This document shows positions 15,268-23,198 of a DNA stretch of 30,593 nt, piece after piece. Under the pieces are notes generated by a model. That model did no database searches and was not told the DNA's origin. It saw nothing but the letters and a program-made list of their open reading frames with translations. Source of the stretch: an uncultured Lachnospiraceae bacterium (GTDB lineage Bacteria; Bacillota; Clostridia; Lachnospirales; Lachnospiraceae); the NCBI GenBank assembly GCA_947175845.1, contig CAMWOK010000003.1:1-30593 (forward strand), given 5' to 3'. The position numbers were made by a program, and so were the translations under genes. Positions within the stretch are counted from its first letter, which is position 1, and each line of letters starts with the position of its first letter.

Positions 15268-16890
15268 ATGAAGTTAAGAAGGCAGCAATTAAGGAAAGTT
15301 ACATCCACGCTCATGTGCGCGGCGATGGCCGGCACACTTCTGGCAGGCTGCGGCGCAGACAAGGCAGCTGACCAGAATGCATCGAATCAGAATGCATCCA
15401 ACACAGGCGAATCAAATGCCGCAAATGACAGTGCTTCCAGTGCGGGCACATCACAGGCGGGCGGTCCTGATCTCTCCGAGCATGTCACACTGACCTTGTA
15501 TCTATATGGCTCACCGGGCGTGGCCAACGAGGACATTCTCAAGGAAATCAACACCAAACTCACGGCGGATATCAACACCTCCGTCGAGGTCAAGTACATT
15601 GACTGGGGCGACATCAACACGAAGTACCCGCTGCTCTGGGCATCCGGCGAGGAATTTGACATGGCGTACGCTTCCATCAACACGGCAGTTCCTTTTTACA
15701 CGCTGGCAAAACAGGGTTCCCTGTACGATATTTCCGGGATTCTGGACAGCTGTGCGCCGGTGCTGAAGGGTGCGATTGACGAGGCGGGCTGGGCGGCAGC
15801 TTCCACCTCAGAAGGGATTTTTGGCGTGCCGAGCCTTGGCGCGGGCTTCAATGCATACGGGTTTGTCTACAACAAGGCCAACTGCAAGGCGTGGGGAATT
15901 GACGAGGTGACGGATCTTGCATCCATGGAGGCATACTGTGATGCGTCCGTCGCAAACGGCATATATCCGATGAACGGAAATCCCGAGGTTGCCATGGACT
16001 TCTATCACATGCTGGAAGGAATGACGGGAAACTGGGTTCCGGCGCCGGGCATCGCGACCAGCGAGATGTATCTGATGTGCACGGACTACCACAATTATCA
16101 GGAAGTGGTTCACCCCGCGTTCACAGATGAGTTTGAGGCGTTTGTCATCAAGCTGGACGAGTGGGCAGAGAAAGGTTACTGGCCGACGGATATCATGTCT
16201 GCGTCCACCGGTGACAAGGAGATGTACAAGAACGGACAGAGCAGCGCATACATTACGCACATGGGGGACTGGACGGGCAATTTTACAGCGATTCACGGCC
16301 AGCTGCCCGATCAGGATATCGACGCATGGTATTTTGTGGAGGATAACAACAAGGTGCTCAAGAGCTCTCCGGCGCAGGATTTGACAGTCATCAACGCAAA
16401 CTGCAAATATCCGGAGCGGTGTGTGATGGCGATAGAGAAGTTTATGACAGATGAGTCGTACTACAGACTGTGGCAGAACGGTATCGAGGGACGCCAGTAC
16501 GAGATCGTGGACGGCTATCTCGAGAAGCCGGCTTCCTTCAGCGAGGATGTGGACGGCGGCGGGTTCGCCGCGTGGGCATTCAGCAACACGGAGTTCAAGA
16601 TTCCGCTCAAGGTAGAGCATCCGAGCCGCTATGTGAAGACTGCAGAGTGGCAGGCAAACCACATCGATGATCCCTACACTGGTTTCAGCTTTGACGATTC
16701 CAAGGTCAAGGCAGAGCTGTCGGCGATTTCCAATGTGAACTCGACGCTCGGCATTCAGCTGATGCTCGGCAAGACGGAGGACGTACACGCCGCGCTGCAG
16801 CAGTACAGAGACCAGCTCAAGTCAGCGGGGATTGACACCGTGATCGAAGAATTAAAGACACAGCTTCAGGCCTTCACGCCTGCTGGGTAA
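15268..16890 (+). CDS. Sugar-binding lipoprotein of the ABC transporter
   Basis: A 540-residue exported lipoprotein. The signal peptide (basic MKLRRQQLRK, hydrophobic core, lipobox LLAGC) puts the lipidated cysteine at residue 28. A linker rich in Asn, Ser, Ala and Gly follows to about residue 70. The mature part reads as a family 1-type extracellular solute-binding protein of the long kind found with LplB/YtcP permeases (LTLYLYGSPGVANEDILKEI near residue 74, WASGEEFDMAYASI near 125, and aromatic-rich stretches for sugar stacking). It captures the oligosaccharide outside the cell and delivers it to the two permeases. In Listeria innocua the matching position is held by a sophorooligosaccharide-binding protein. 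A strong AAGGAGG lies before the ATG. Confidence 0.92.
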   Translation: MKLRRQQLRKVTSTLMCAAMAGTLLAGCGADKAADQNASNQNASNTGESNAANDSASSAGTSQAGGPDLSEHVTLTLYLYGSPGVANEDILKEINTKLTADINTSVEVKYIDWGDINTKYPLLWASGEEFDMAYASINTAVPFYTLAKQGSLYDISGILDSCAPVLKGAIDEAGWAAASTSEGIFGVPSLGAGFNAYGFVYNKANCKAWGIDEVTDLASMEAYCDASVANGIYPMNGNPEVAMDFYHMLEGMTGNWVPAPGIATSEMYLMCTDYHNYQEVVHPAFTDEFEAFVIKLDEWAEKGYWPTDIMSASTGDKEMYKNGQSSAYITHMGDWTGNFTAIHGQLPDQDIDAWYFVEDNNKVLKSSPAQDLTVINANCKYPERCVMAIEKFMTDESYYRLWQNGIEGRQYEIVDGYLEKPASFSEDVDGGGFAAWAFSNTEFKIPLKVEHPSRYVKTAEWQANHIDDPYTGFSFDDSKVKAELSAISNVNSTLGIQLMLGKTEDVHAALQQYRDQLKSAGIDTVIEELKTQLQAFTPAG

Positions 16891-16907
16891 GGAACTGTAA
16901 AAGGACG

Positions 16908-16930
16908 GGGCTGCAGGAAAATTGCAGCCC
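16908..16930 (+). other. Hairpin between binding-protein and LacI genes
   Basis: GGGCTGCA (16908-16915) and TGCAGCCC (16923-16930) form a perfect eight-base-pair GC-rich stem with a seven-base loop. It is followed by TGTTTG rather than a T-run, so it is at most a leaky terminator. It would lower expression of the regulator and hydrolase genes relative to the binding protein. Confidence 0.6.
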
Positions 16931-16962
16931 TGTTTGCCTGCTCGAATTTATGGGAGGAAGAA

Positions 16963-17994
16963 ATGGCGAGTATCAACATTAAGGATATTGCAAAGTTATC
17001 GGGCGTGGGGATTGCGACAGTGTCCCGCGTGCTCAATCAGACGGGATATGTGAGCGAGAAGACGCGCAAAAAAGTCATGGATGTCATTAACGAGTACAAC
17101 TATATTCCAAACAACAATGCGCGGAATCTCAAACTCACACAGTCGGAGAACATTGCCCTGTTTGTGAAGTACATTTCCAATCCCTTTTTTGAAAAAATGA
17201 TAGAGATTATTCAGCAGGAGGTGGCGTCGCGGGGATATCCTTTGCTGATACAGAATGTGGACGAAAACTCGGACGAGCTGGATGTCGCCATCAGCGAATC
17301 CATGCAGCGCAATCTGTGCGGGCTGATTATCATGGGCGGCTCCTACTCCTCTTACACGGAGGCGAAGTTCCGGCAGCTTGGAACTCCCTGCGTTCTGCTC
17401 ACGGTCAACTCCGAGGGGAATGTGGACCCGACGCTGTACTCGAGTGTCACCATCAATGACGAGCTTGAGGGGTATCGCGCGACCAACTACCTGATAGAGA
17501 TGGGGCATCGCAGAATCGGCTTCCTGTATAAGGATATGGAAAATGTGGTGACGCCGAATATTCTGCGCTACCGGGGCTATCTCCGCGCGCTGGAGGAGAA
17601 TGGAATCCCTGTGGACGAGAAACTGATTGCCCCGGGAATCCCGTCTATCGGTATGGGGTTCCGCGCCGGTTTCCAGGCCATGAAGGGGCTGATGCAGCGC
17701 AATCCGGACATGACGGCCGTGTTTGCATTCTCGGACGTCCTCGCAATCGGCGCCGCGAAGGCGGCGCTCAACGCGGGAAAACAGATACCGGAGGATATCT
17801 CGGTCATCGGATTTGACGGTATTGAGATGGCGGAATTTTACAATCCGACGCTCGACACCGTGTACCAGCCCGCGACAGAGATGGCGCTCTCCGCGGTGTC
17901 GCTGCTGCACGGCATGATGAACGGGGAGCGGACGCAGCACATTGTCTGCGACTCGGTGATTATGAAGCGAGGCTCGGTGAAGATGCTGCGGTGA
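16963..17994 (+). CDS. LacI-family transcriptional regulator
   Basis: A 343-residue repressor-type protein. The helix-turn-helix IKDIAKLSGVGIATVSRVLN occupies residues 5-24 and is followed by the hinge helix region NYIPNNNARNL. A periplasmic-binding-protein-like sugar domain fills residues 60-340, with landmarks IALFVKYISNPFFEKM, GHRRIGFLY and PEDISVIGFDGIEMAEFYNP. GGGAGGAAG precedes the ATG. It lies inside the operon it probably controls and is the best candidate to bind the two identical operators at 12897-12911 and 13227-13241, so it would repress both arms and itself until the sugar or a breakdown product is present. Confidence 0.93.
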   Translation: MASINIKDIAKLSGVGIATVSRVLNQTGYVSEKTRKKVMDVINEYNYIPNNNARNLKLTQSENIALFVKYISNPFFEKMIEIIQQEVASRGYPLLIQNVDENSDELDVAISESMQRNLCGLIIMGGSYSSYTEAKFRQLGTPCVLLTVNSEGNVDPTLYSSVTINDELEGYRATNYLIEMGHRRIGFLYKDMENVVTPNILRYRGYLRALEENGIPVDEKLIAPGIPSIGMGFRAGFQAMKGLMQRNPDMTAVFAFSDVLAIGAAKAALNAGKQIPEDISVIGFDGIEMAEFYNPTLDTVYQPATEMALSAVSLLHGMMNGERTQHIVCDSVIMKRGSVKMLR

Positions 17995-18042
17995 GGACAA
18001 GCAAAAGGACCGAACAGAGAGTGTATCGGATGGAGGATTTAT

Positions 18043-18795
18043 ATGGAAAGAAAGCAGTTTATGCTGTTGGCAGTGGGAAACAGTTTCAGTGAGGATGCGC
18101 TGTATTATGTGCACGATATCTGTGCGGCGGCGGGTGTGTCGTGTATGGTGGTCAATCTCTACATAGGCGGATGCAGCCTGCAGCGGCACTGGGAGAATGT
18201 GATCTCGGGCGAACAGGCATATCAGTATCAGTGCAACGGGCACTTTGACGGGCGGATGGTGTCCCTGCAGGAGGCGCTCGCGCAGGAAGAGTGGGACTAC
18301 ATCCTGATGCAGCAGGCAAGCCACGACAGCGGACAGTGGGAGACATATGAACCGTGGCTCTCCCGGCTGGCGGGATATCTGCGCCAAAGCTGCCCTGGCG
18401 CGGAGCTTCTGCTGCACAAGACATGGGCGTATGAGCTGGACAGCACGCACGACGCGTTTGAGCGCTACCACTGCAGCCAGCAGGAGATGTACAAGGCGCT
18501 GTCACAGTGCTATGAGAAAGCGGCGGTGCAGCTTGGCGTGCGCATGATTCCGAGTGCGGACGTGATACAGGCCGTGCGCAGAGAGCAGGGATTTCGCTAT
18601 GAGCAGGGAGAGCAGAGCCTGTGCAGGGACGGGTTTCACATGCATATGCTTTATGGGCGGTTTCTGCTGGGCGCGCTGTTCTACGCATTTTTGACAGGAA
18701 AAGATATCTGTGAAAATCCCTTCTGCCCGGAGGGGGCGGATGCGGACAAGATTCAAACTATTCGGAGGAATATCACATGGAATCAGACAAGCTGA
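18043..18795 (+). CDS. DUF4886 SGNH-fold hydrolase
   Basis: A 250-residue protein without a signal peptide. GNSFSEDAL at residues 12-20 is the SGNH block I with candidate nucleophile Ser14. ILMQQASHDSG near residue 86 fits block III, and CRDGFHMH near residue 194 supplies the DxxH catalytic aspartate and histidine. This is the pattern of DUF4886. SGNH members remove acyl groups from sugars, lipids or cell-wall material; the substrate of DUF4886 is not known to me. It is the fifth gene of the sugar operon and overlaps the GH3 gene by 19 bases, so it is co-translated with a cytoplasmic glucosidase. Removal of acetyl, succinyl or another substituent from the imported glucan fragments is a plausible inference. 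Confidence 0.82.
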   Translation: MERKQFMLLAVGNSFSEDALYYVHDICAAAGVSCMVVNLYIGGCSLQRHWENVISGEQAYQYQCNGHFDGRMVSLQEALAQEEWDYILMQQASHDSGQWETYEPWLSRLAGYLRQSCPGAELLLHKTWAYELDSTHDAFERYHCSQQEMYKALSQCYEKAAVQLGVRMIPSADVIQAVRREQGFRYEQGEQSLCRDGFHMHMLYGRFLLGALFYAFLTGKDICENPFCPEGADADKIQTIRRNITWNQTS

Positions 18796-20966
18796 GTACA
18801 TTGTTAAAAGACATGTCCCTGGAGGAAAAGATAGGCCAGATGCTGCAGGTGAGCGGCGTGTTTTACACGGAGGACGGCGTGCTCACAGGCCCCGCAAACA
18901 CAGTGGGATACACGGAGGAGGAAATCCGCCTCGCGGGAAGCGTGCTGGGCGCTGTGGGCACAGAGCAGCTAAGACAGATACAGACCAGATACATGGAGCG
19001 TCAGCCGCACCACATTCCCCTGATTTTTATGGCGGATGTCATCAACGGCTTTCGTACCGTTTTCCCGATTCCGCTCGCGCAGGGGTGTACCTTTGACCCA
19101 GAGCTGGTAGAGGAGGGCGCGGCTGCGGCTGCGCGTGAGTCGGCAGCCGCAGGACTGCATCTGACTTTCTCGCCGATGGCGGACCTTGTGCGGGACGCGC
19201 GGTGGGGGCGCGTGATGGAGTCTACGGGCGAGGATGCCTGGCTGAACGGGCGCCTTGCAAAGGCCATGGTGGAGGGCTACCAGGGGCGCGGCGGCCTGAG
19301 AAAAAAGGGGCGCATCGCCGCATGTGTAAAGCACTTTGCGGGCTACGGCGCGCCGACTGCGGGGCGCGATTACAACAGCGTGGAGCTCTCGGAGCGCACG
19401 CTGCGCGACGATTATCTCCCGGCATACAGGGAGGCTGTTGGCGCGGGCGCTGCCATGGTGATGACCAGCTTTAACACGCTCGACCGGGTGCCCTCCTCCG
19501 CAAACCGGAGACTGATGCGGGACATCCTGCGCGGTGAGATGGGATTTGACGGCGTGGTGATCTCCGACTGGGCGGCGATAGAGGAGCTGTGCAGCCACGG
19601 CGTGGCGCAGGACAAGGAGCAGGCTGCGCGCCTTGCGCTCGATGCCGGTGTGGATATTGACATGATGACAAACTGCTACTGCAGGCACCTCAAAAAACAG
19701 GTGGAGTCCGGCGCGGTCAGCGAGGCGCTGATCGACGAGGCAGTGCTTCGGATTCTGAGACTCAAAAATGAACTGGGATTGTTTGAGAATCCATATAAGG
19801 ACGCGGATGCGGCTGAGGAGCAGGCGCTTGCGCTCTGTTCCGCACACAGGCAGACCGCGCGGCGGATGGCTGCGGAGTCGTTTGTGCTCCTCAAAAATGA
19901 CGGCATTCTGCCGCTTGCAGCAGAATGCCGACTCGCAGTGATCGGTCCCCATGCGGCAAACCCGGAGATATACGGCGCGTGGTCCATGCACGCAGCGCCG
20001 GCGGAGACTGTGACCATGGAGGCGGGCATAAAAAACAGGGGCTGCGGGCAGGTGTGCTTTGCCCAGGGGTGTGCTTTACAGGAGGCGCTTGGAGATCAGG
20101 ACGGGCAGGGCGAATCCACAGAGGCCGCTGAGAGGCTGCTGCAGGAGGCGGTGGAGCTTGCAAAGAAGGCGGACAAGGTTGTGCTGGCGCTGGGCGAGCA
20201 CCGCCTGCATTCCGGCGAGGCTGCAAGCCGCGCCGACATCACACTGCCCGCCTGTCAGATGGAGCTGTTACGGCGGGTGTGCGCGGTCAACAAAAACGTC
20301 GTCGCTGTGATCTTTAGCGGCAGGCCGCTCGACATCCAGGAGATCAGCGAACGGGCAGCGGCGGTGCTCGCGGTCTGGATGCCGGGGACGGAGGGCGGAA
20401 ACGCGATAGCGGATGTGCTTTTTGGCGACGTCAATCCGTCGGGCAGACTCTCCATGAGTTTTCCGTATAGCGTGGGGCAGGTTCCGGTGTTTTACGGACA
20501 GTTCCGAACAGGCCGCCCCTGCACAGAGGGCACGCAGGAGAAGTATGTCTCCCGCTATCTGGATATCCCCAACAGGCCGCTCTATCCGTTTGGCTACGGC
20601 TTATCCTACACCACATTTGCGATCGGCCCTGTGCAGGCTGATGCGCAGCGGATGCGGAAGTCAGACCGGCTGCGCGTGTCCGTGACGGTGAAAAATACCG
20701 GTTCCGTGGGTGGCAGCGAGGTTGTGCAGATGTACCTTGCAGACGTGAGCGCGAGCGTGGCGCGCCCTGTGCGGGAGTTGCGGGGCTTTCAGAAAATCTA
20801 TCTCGAACCGGGGGAGGAGCGGGAAGTCTCTTTTGAAATTACCGAAGAGCTGCTGCGCTTTCATGACATTCACATGAATTATGTGAGCGAGCCTGGGGAG
20901 TTTCGGGTGTATGTCGGCAATTCCAGCGAGACAAAGAACGAGGCAGTGTTCTGGCTCGAGGAGTAG
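18777..20966 (+). CDS. GH3 beta-glucosidase, probably acting on sophorose or beta-1,2-oligosaccharides
   Basis: A 729-residue cytoplasmic (no signal peptide) family 3 glycoside hydrolase. The TIM-barrel carries KHFAGYGAPTAGRDYN near residue 185 and the nucleophile in GVVISDWAA (Asp264). The second domain has the acid/base candidate Glu481 in HSGEAASR. A fibronectin type III-like domain ends the protein (VTVKNTGSVGGSEVVQMYLA near residue 640). GH3 enzymes of this layout release glucose from beta-linked disaccharides; the homologous locus in Listeria innocua includes a sophorose-preferring GH3. It would finish off the disaccharide left by the phosphorylase. CGGAGG precedes the ATG, which lies inside the end of the SGNH gene. 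A strong terminator follows. Confidence 0.92.
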   Translation: MESDKLSTLLKDMSLEEKIGQMLQVSGVFYTEDGVLTGPANTVGYTEEEIRLAGSVLGAVGTEQLRQIQTRYMERQPHHIPLIFMADVINGFRTVFPIPLAQGCTFDPELVEEGAAAAARESAAAGLHLTFSPMADLVRDARWGRVMESTGEDAWLNGRLAKAMVEGYQGRGGLRKKGRIAACVKHFAGYGAPTAGRDYNSVELSERTLRDDYLPAYREAVGAGAAMVMTSFNTLDRVPSSANRRLMRDILRGEMGFDGVVISDWAAIEELCSHGVAQDKEQAARLALDAGVDIDMMTNCYCRHLKKQVESGAVSEALIDEAVLRILRLKNELGLFENPYKDADAAEEQALALCSAHRQTARRMAAESFVLLKNDGILPLAAECRLAVIGPHAANPEIYGAWSMHAAPAETVTMEAGIKNRGCGQVCFAQGCALQEALGDQDGQGESTEAAERLLQEAVELAKKADKVVLALGEHRLHSGEAASRADITLPACQMELLRRVCAVNKNVVAVIFSGRPLDIQEISERAAAVLAVWMPGTEGGNAIADVLFGDVNPSGRLSMSFPYSVGQVPVFYGQFRTGRPCTEGTQEKYVSRYLDIPNRPLYPFGYGLSYTTFAIGPVQADAQRMRKSDRLRVSVTVKNTGSVGGSEVVQMYLADVSASVARPVRELRGFQKIYLEPGEEREVSFEITEELLRFHDIHMNYVSEPGEFRVYVGNSSETKNEAVFWLEE

Positions 20967-20979
20967 CACTGCAATGAGG

Positions 20980-21030
20980 GCGGCAAAGGCGTATGGGGAT
21001 ACTTCCATACGCCTTTGCCGCTAATTTTTT
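20980..21030 (+). terminator. Strong intrinsic terminator of the sugar operon
   Basis: GCGGCAAAGGCGTATGG (20980-20996) and its exact complement (21005-21021) form a 17-base-pair perfect stem with an eight-base loop, followed by TAATTTTTTATTTT. It stops rightward transcription before the convergent arsenic genes. The stop codon of the leftward arsC overlaps the last stem base. The minus-strand side lacks a T-run, so it acts mainly on the plus strand. Confidence 0.95.
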
Positions 21031-21419
21031 ATTTTCTGACGCAGTGCAATTATTTTTTCCTGAATGGAATATATGGTATCTTGAAACGCTTTGTCGTCCA
21101 TTCCTGTAGGGTCATTTATTCCCCAATCCTCCCGGTAGGAACATGGGACTGCGGGGCAGCTCACATTGCAGCCCATTGTGATTACAATATCTGCCTGTGG
21201 TATGTCAGATAACAGTTTTGGGTATTGCGTTTTTTCCATATCAATCTGATACAGTTTTTTCATCAAACGAACTGCGTCTTGATTGATTTGTGGTTTTGTT
21301 TCTGTCCCAGCCGAATAACTTTCAAAAGTATCTGAGGCAAGATAGGTTCCTAACGCTTCCGCGATTTGACTGCGGCATGAATTATGCACACATACAAAAG
21401 CAACTTTGGGTTTTCTCAT
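21021..21419 (-). CDS. arsC: Arsenate reductase, low-molecular-weight phosphatase fold (thioredoxin-coupled type)
   Basis: A 132-residue cytoplasmic enzyme that reduces arsenate to arsenite. The phosphate loop CVHNSCRS gives nucleophile Cys10, Arg16 and Ser17. YSAGTE and the aspartate in WGINDPTGMDD complete the fold's active site. The redox cysteines are in TMGCNVSCPAVPC (Cys84, 88, 93), a variant spacing from the Cys82/Cys89 pair of the Staphylococcus aureus enzyme, seen in clostridial and archaeal relatives. GGAAGG lies before the ATG. Last gene of the ars transcript, 22 bases after the thioredoxin-like gene that may reduce it. Confidence 0.9.
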   Translation of the reverse strand: MRKPKVAFVCVHNSCRSQIAEALGTYLASDTFESYSAGTETKPQINQDAVRLMKKLYQIDMEKTQYPKLLSDIPQADIVITMGCNVSCPAVPCSYREDWGINDPTGMDDKAFQDTIYSIQEKIIALRQKIKN

Positions 21420-21441
21420 ATATACTTTGCACCTTCCTTAT

Positions 21442-21774
21442 TTATTTGGATAATAAGATTTTGACTTCCTCTGTGGTCAGTACTTTTCCGTAGGACACAA
21501 CTTTGCCATTGAGGACCAGCGCGGGTGTAGACATCACACCGTAGCTTGCGATTTGTGCAAAATCAGCGATATGTTCAACTTCGTAATCCAGCTTGAGTTC
21601 TGACAATGCCGCTCTTGTTGCGCGTTCGAGCTCCATGCATTTCGCACAGCCGGACCCAAGTATTTTTATCCCTTTATCCTGTTTTTTCTGCTCTGCAGTC
21701 TGCATGGTTTCCGGCGTGTAATTTCCGCCGCAGCAACATGATTTTTCTTCTTTTTTCTTTCCAAATAAATGCAT
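21442..21774 (-). CDS. Small thioredoxin-like redox protein (TM0996/MTH895 family)
   Basis: A 110-residue protein. Residues 35-110 form a thioredoxin fold of the glutaredoxin-like TM0996/MTH895 type, with the redox motif GSGCAKC (Cys43, Cys46) and a cis-proline in MSTPALVLNG. The N-terminal extension carries three cysteines in a row (KSCCCGGNYTPE, residues 11-22), likely a thiol or metal-binding tag. The ATG at 21774 has AAGGAGC upstream; an in-frame extension to 21861 would overlap the permease gene and is not favoured. It lies between a DUF318 permease and arsC, a placing that suggests it reduces ArsC or hands a metalloid to the permease. Confidence 0.88.
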   Translation of the reverse strand: MHLFGKKKEEKSCCCGGNYTPETMQTAEQKKQDKGIKILGSGCAKCMELERATRAALSELKLDYEVEHIADFAQIASYGVMSTPALVLNGKVVSYGKVLTTEEVKILLSK

Positions 21775-21790
21775 TTTTTCCGCTCCTTTT

Positions 21791-22804
21791 TTAAATAAAT
21801 AGTGTACTGAACAAATTAAACAGATAGCCCACAAGGATAATTCCCGCTGTACAGATGGCAATAAACAGGGCTAACAATTTCGGTTTGACTGCCTTTTTGA
21901 GCATGATTAGAGACGGCAGGCTCAAGGTCGTCACGGCCATCATAAAGGACAAAATGGTGCCCAGCTGTGCCCCTTTGGCAAGCAGTGCCTCGGCGACGGG
22001 GATTGTGCCAAAAATATCACCATACATCGGCACGCCCACAAGTACCGCCAGGATAACGCCAAACGGGTTGTCGCTTCCAAGAACGCGCTCGATCCAGGAT
22101 TCGGGTATCCAGTTGTGGATCACTGCGCCGATTCCTACGCCTGCGAGAATGTAAGGGAACACTTTTCTGAACGTTTGAGCTACCTGATCTTTTGCGTACT
22201 GGATCCGGTCTTTTCTGGTCAGCACAGGCGAAGCAATGTCCACGCTGCCCGCAGTTTTTACAAAATCTTCCACATACGCTTCCATGTGCAGGCGCTCTAT
22301 GAGGGAACCCCCGAGAACTGCAATGACCAGACCGATCCCCACATAGGCAAAAGCAACCTTTGCACCAAAAATGCTCATCAGCAGCACAAGGCTGCCCAGA
22401 TCGACCATAGGAGAGGAGATCAAAAAAGAAAAGGTCACTCCAAACGGCAATCCCGCACTTGTAAAACCGATGAACAGGGGAATGGATGAACATGAGCAGA
22501 ACGGCGTGACCGTCCCCAGCAGCGCAGATACAATATTTGCGCCTATCCCATGAAAACGCCCCAATATTTTCCGGCTTCTCTCCGGTGGAAAATAGCTTTG
22601 TTTATACGAAATAACAAAAATCAACAAACATAATAACAGTGTAATTTTTATCGTGTCGTAAAGAAAGAATTGAACACCCCCTCCGAGACGGCCGCTGATG
22701 TCGAAGCCAAGCCGTGATAACACATCCCCGATCAGGCGGTTGAGCCATTTCATGCCAAATATCTGATCCTGTAAAAACAGCCAGATTGAATGGATTGCTT
22801 TCAA
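21791..22804 (-). CDS. DUF318/ArsP-type permease
   Basis: A 337-residue membrane protein with about eight hydrophobic segments. The hallmark TPFCSCSSIPLF near residue 103 supplies the conserved cysteine pair of DUF318/ArsP permeases. MVDLGSLVLLMSIFGAKVAF and GVPMYGDIFGTIPVAEALL are also typical. ArsP exports trivalent organoarsenicals; other DUF318 members accompany thioredoxin-like proteins in metalloid operons. It is placed behind ArsR and before a redox protein and ArsC, with no ArsB or Acr3, so here it is probably the metalloid exit route. The start is TTG at 22804: AAGGAGGG lies about six bases upstream and no better ATG is in frame near it. Confidence 0.85.
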   Translation of the reverse strand: MKAIHSIWLFLQDQIFGMKWLNRLIGDVLSRLGFDISGRLGGGVQFFLYDTIKITLLLCLLIFVISYKQSYFPPERSRKILGRFHGIGANIVSALLGTVTPFCSCSSIPLFIGFTSAGLPFGVTFSFLISSPMVDLGSLVLLMSIFGAKVAFAYVGIGLVIAVLGGSLIERLHMEAYVEDFVKTAGSVDIASPVLTRKDRIQYAKDQVAQTFRKVFPYILAGVGIGAVIHNWIPESWIERVLGSDNPFGVILAVLVGVPMYGDIFGTIPVAEALLAKGAQLGTILSFMMAVTTLSLPSLIMLKKAVKPKLLALFIAICTAGIILVGYLFNLFSTLFI

Positions 22805-22823
22805 AAGATCCCTCCTTCTTCAT

Positions 22824-22839
22824 ATCAAGTTTTTTTGAT
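22824..22839. promoter_or_regulatory. ArsR operator in front of the permease gene
   Basis: ATCAAGTTTTTTTGAT, an ATCAA-N6-TTGAT-type palindrome that differs at one base from the site at 23199-23214. It lies between arsR and the permease, so it suggests an internal control point or promoter; no convincing -35/-10 is visible there. Confidence 0.6.
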
Positions 22840-22876
22840 GTGTAAGCGCTTGATAAAAGCCATCGGATGATGACTC

Positions 22877-23182
22877 TCATTTACAGCATTTTGCCTGGGT
22901 CTGGCTATTGGGCGTCGTCAATTCGAGCAGGCGCTTCGACGCGTAGTTCCTTCCGGTTACACTGAGGCTGTAATGCGTCCATTTTCCTTCTTGCCTCGCA
23001 GTGACAATGCCGGAGTCACACAGTATCTTCATGTGATAGGACAGCGCGGACTGTCCGATATGCATCTTTTCGATAAGAACGCAGGCGCACGTCTCGCCGC
23101 CTTTTAAACAGTCTAAAATCGCCAGCCGTTTCCGGTCGCAAAGGGCTTTAAATATCCTGGCATCCTTTGAAAAGTCAGTCAT
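22877..23182 (-). CDS. arsR: ArsR-family metalloid-responsive repressor
   Basis: A 101-residue winged-helix repressor. The recognition region is IGQSALSYHMKILCDSGIV near residues 45-63, followed by the wing REGKWTHYSLS-like stretch. Candidate arsenite ligands are Cys32 and Cys34 in ETCACVLIEKM, the place of the ELCVCDL site of classic ArsR proteins, plus a C-terminal Cys-Cys pair. The ATG at 23182 is used; a GTG at 23188 is possible. It is first in the leftward ars transcript and represses from the operator that lies directly after its promoter. Confidence 0.92.
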   Translation of the reverse strand: MTDFSKDARIFKALCDRKRLAILDCLKGGETCACVLIEKMHIGQSALSYHMKILCDSGIVTARQEGKWTHYSLSVTGRNYASKRLLELTTPNSQTQAKCCK

Positions 23183-23198
23183 CGCCACCTCACCTCAA

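Noticed and set aside
16908..16930. Full terminator after the binding-protein gene
   Set aside because: The stem is good but the following bases are TGTTTG, with no T-run, and downstream genes share direction and function; recorded as a leaky hairpin.
16996..18471. 491-codon minus-strand frame across the LacI and SGNH genes
   Set aside because: It spans two well-supported genes and their gap; composition is typical of a reverse-frame shadow.
22841..22854. cre-like sequence TGTAAGCGCTTGAT before the permease gene
   Set aside because: The first half fits the cre consensus but the last three positions do not; carbon control of this cassette is not supported.
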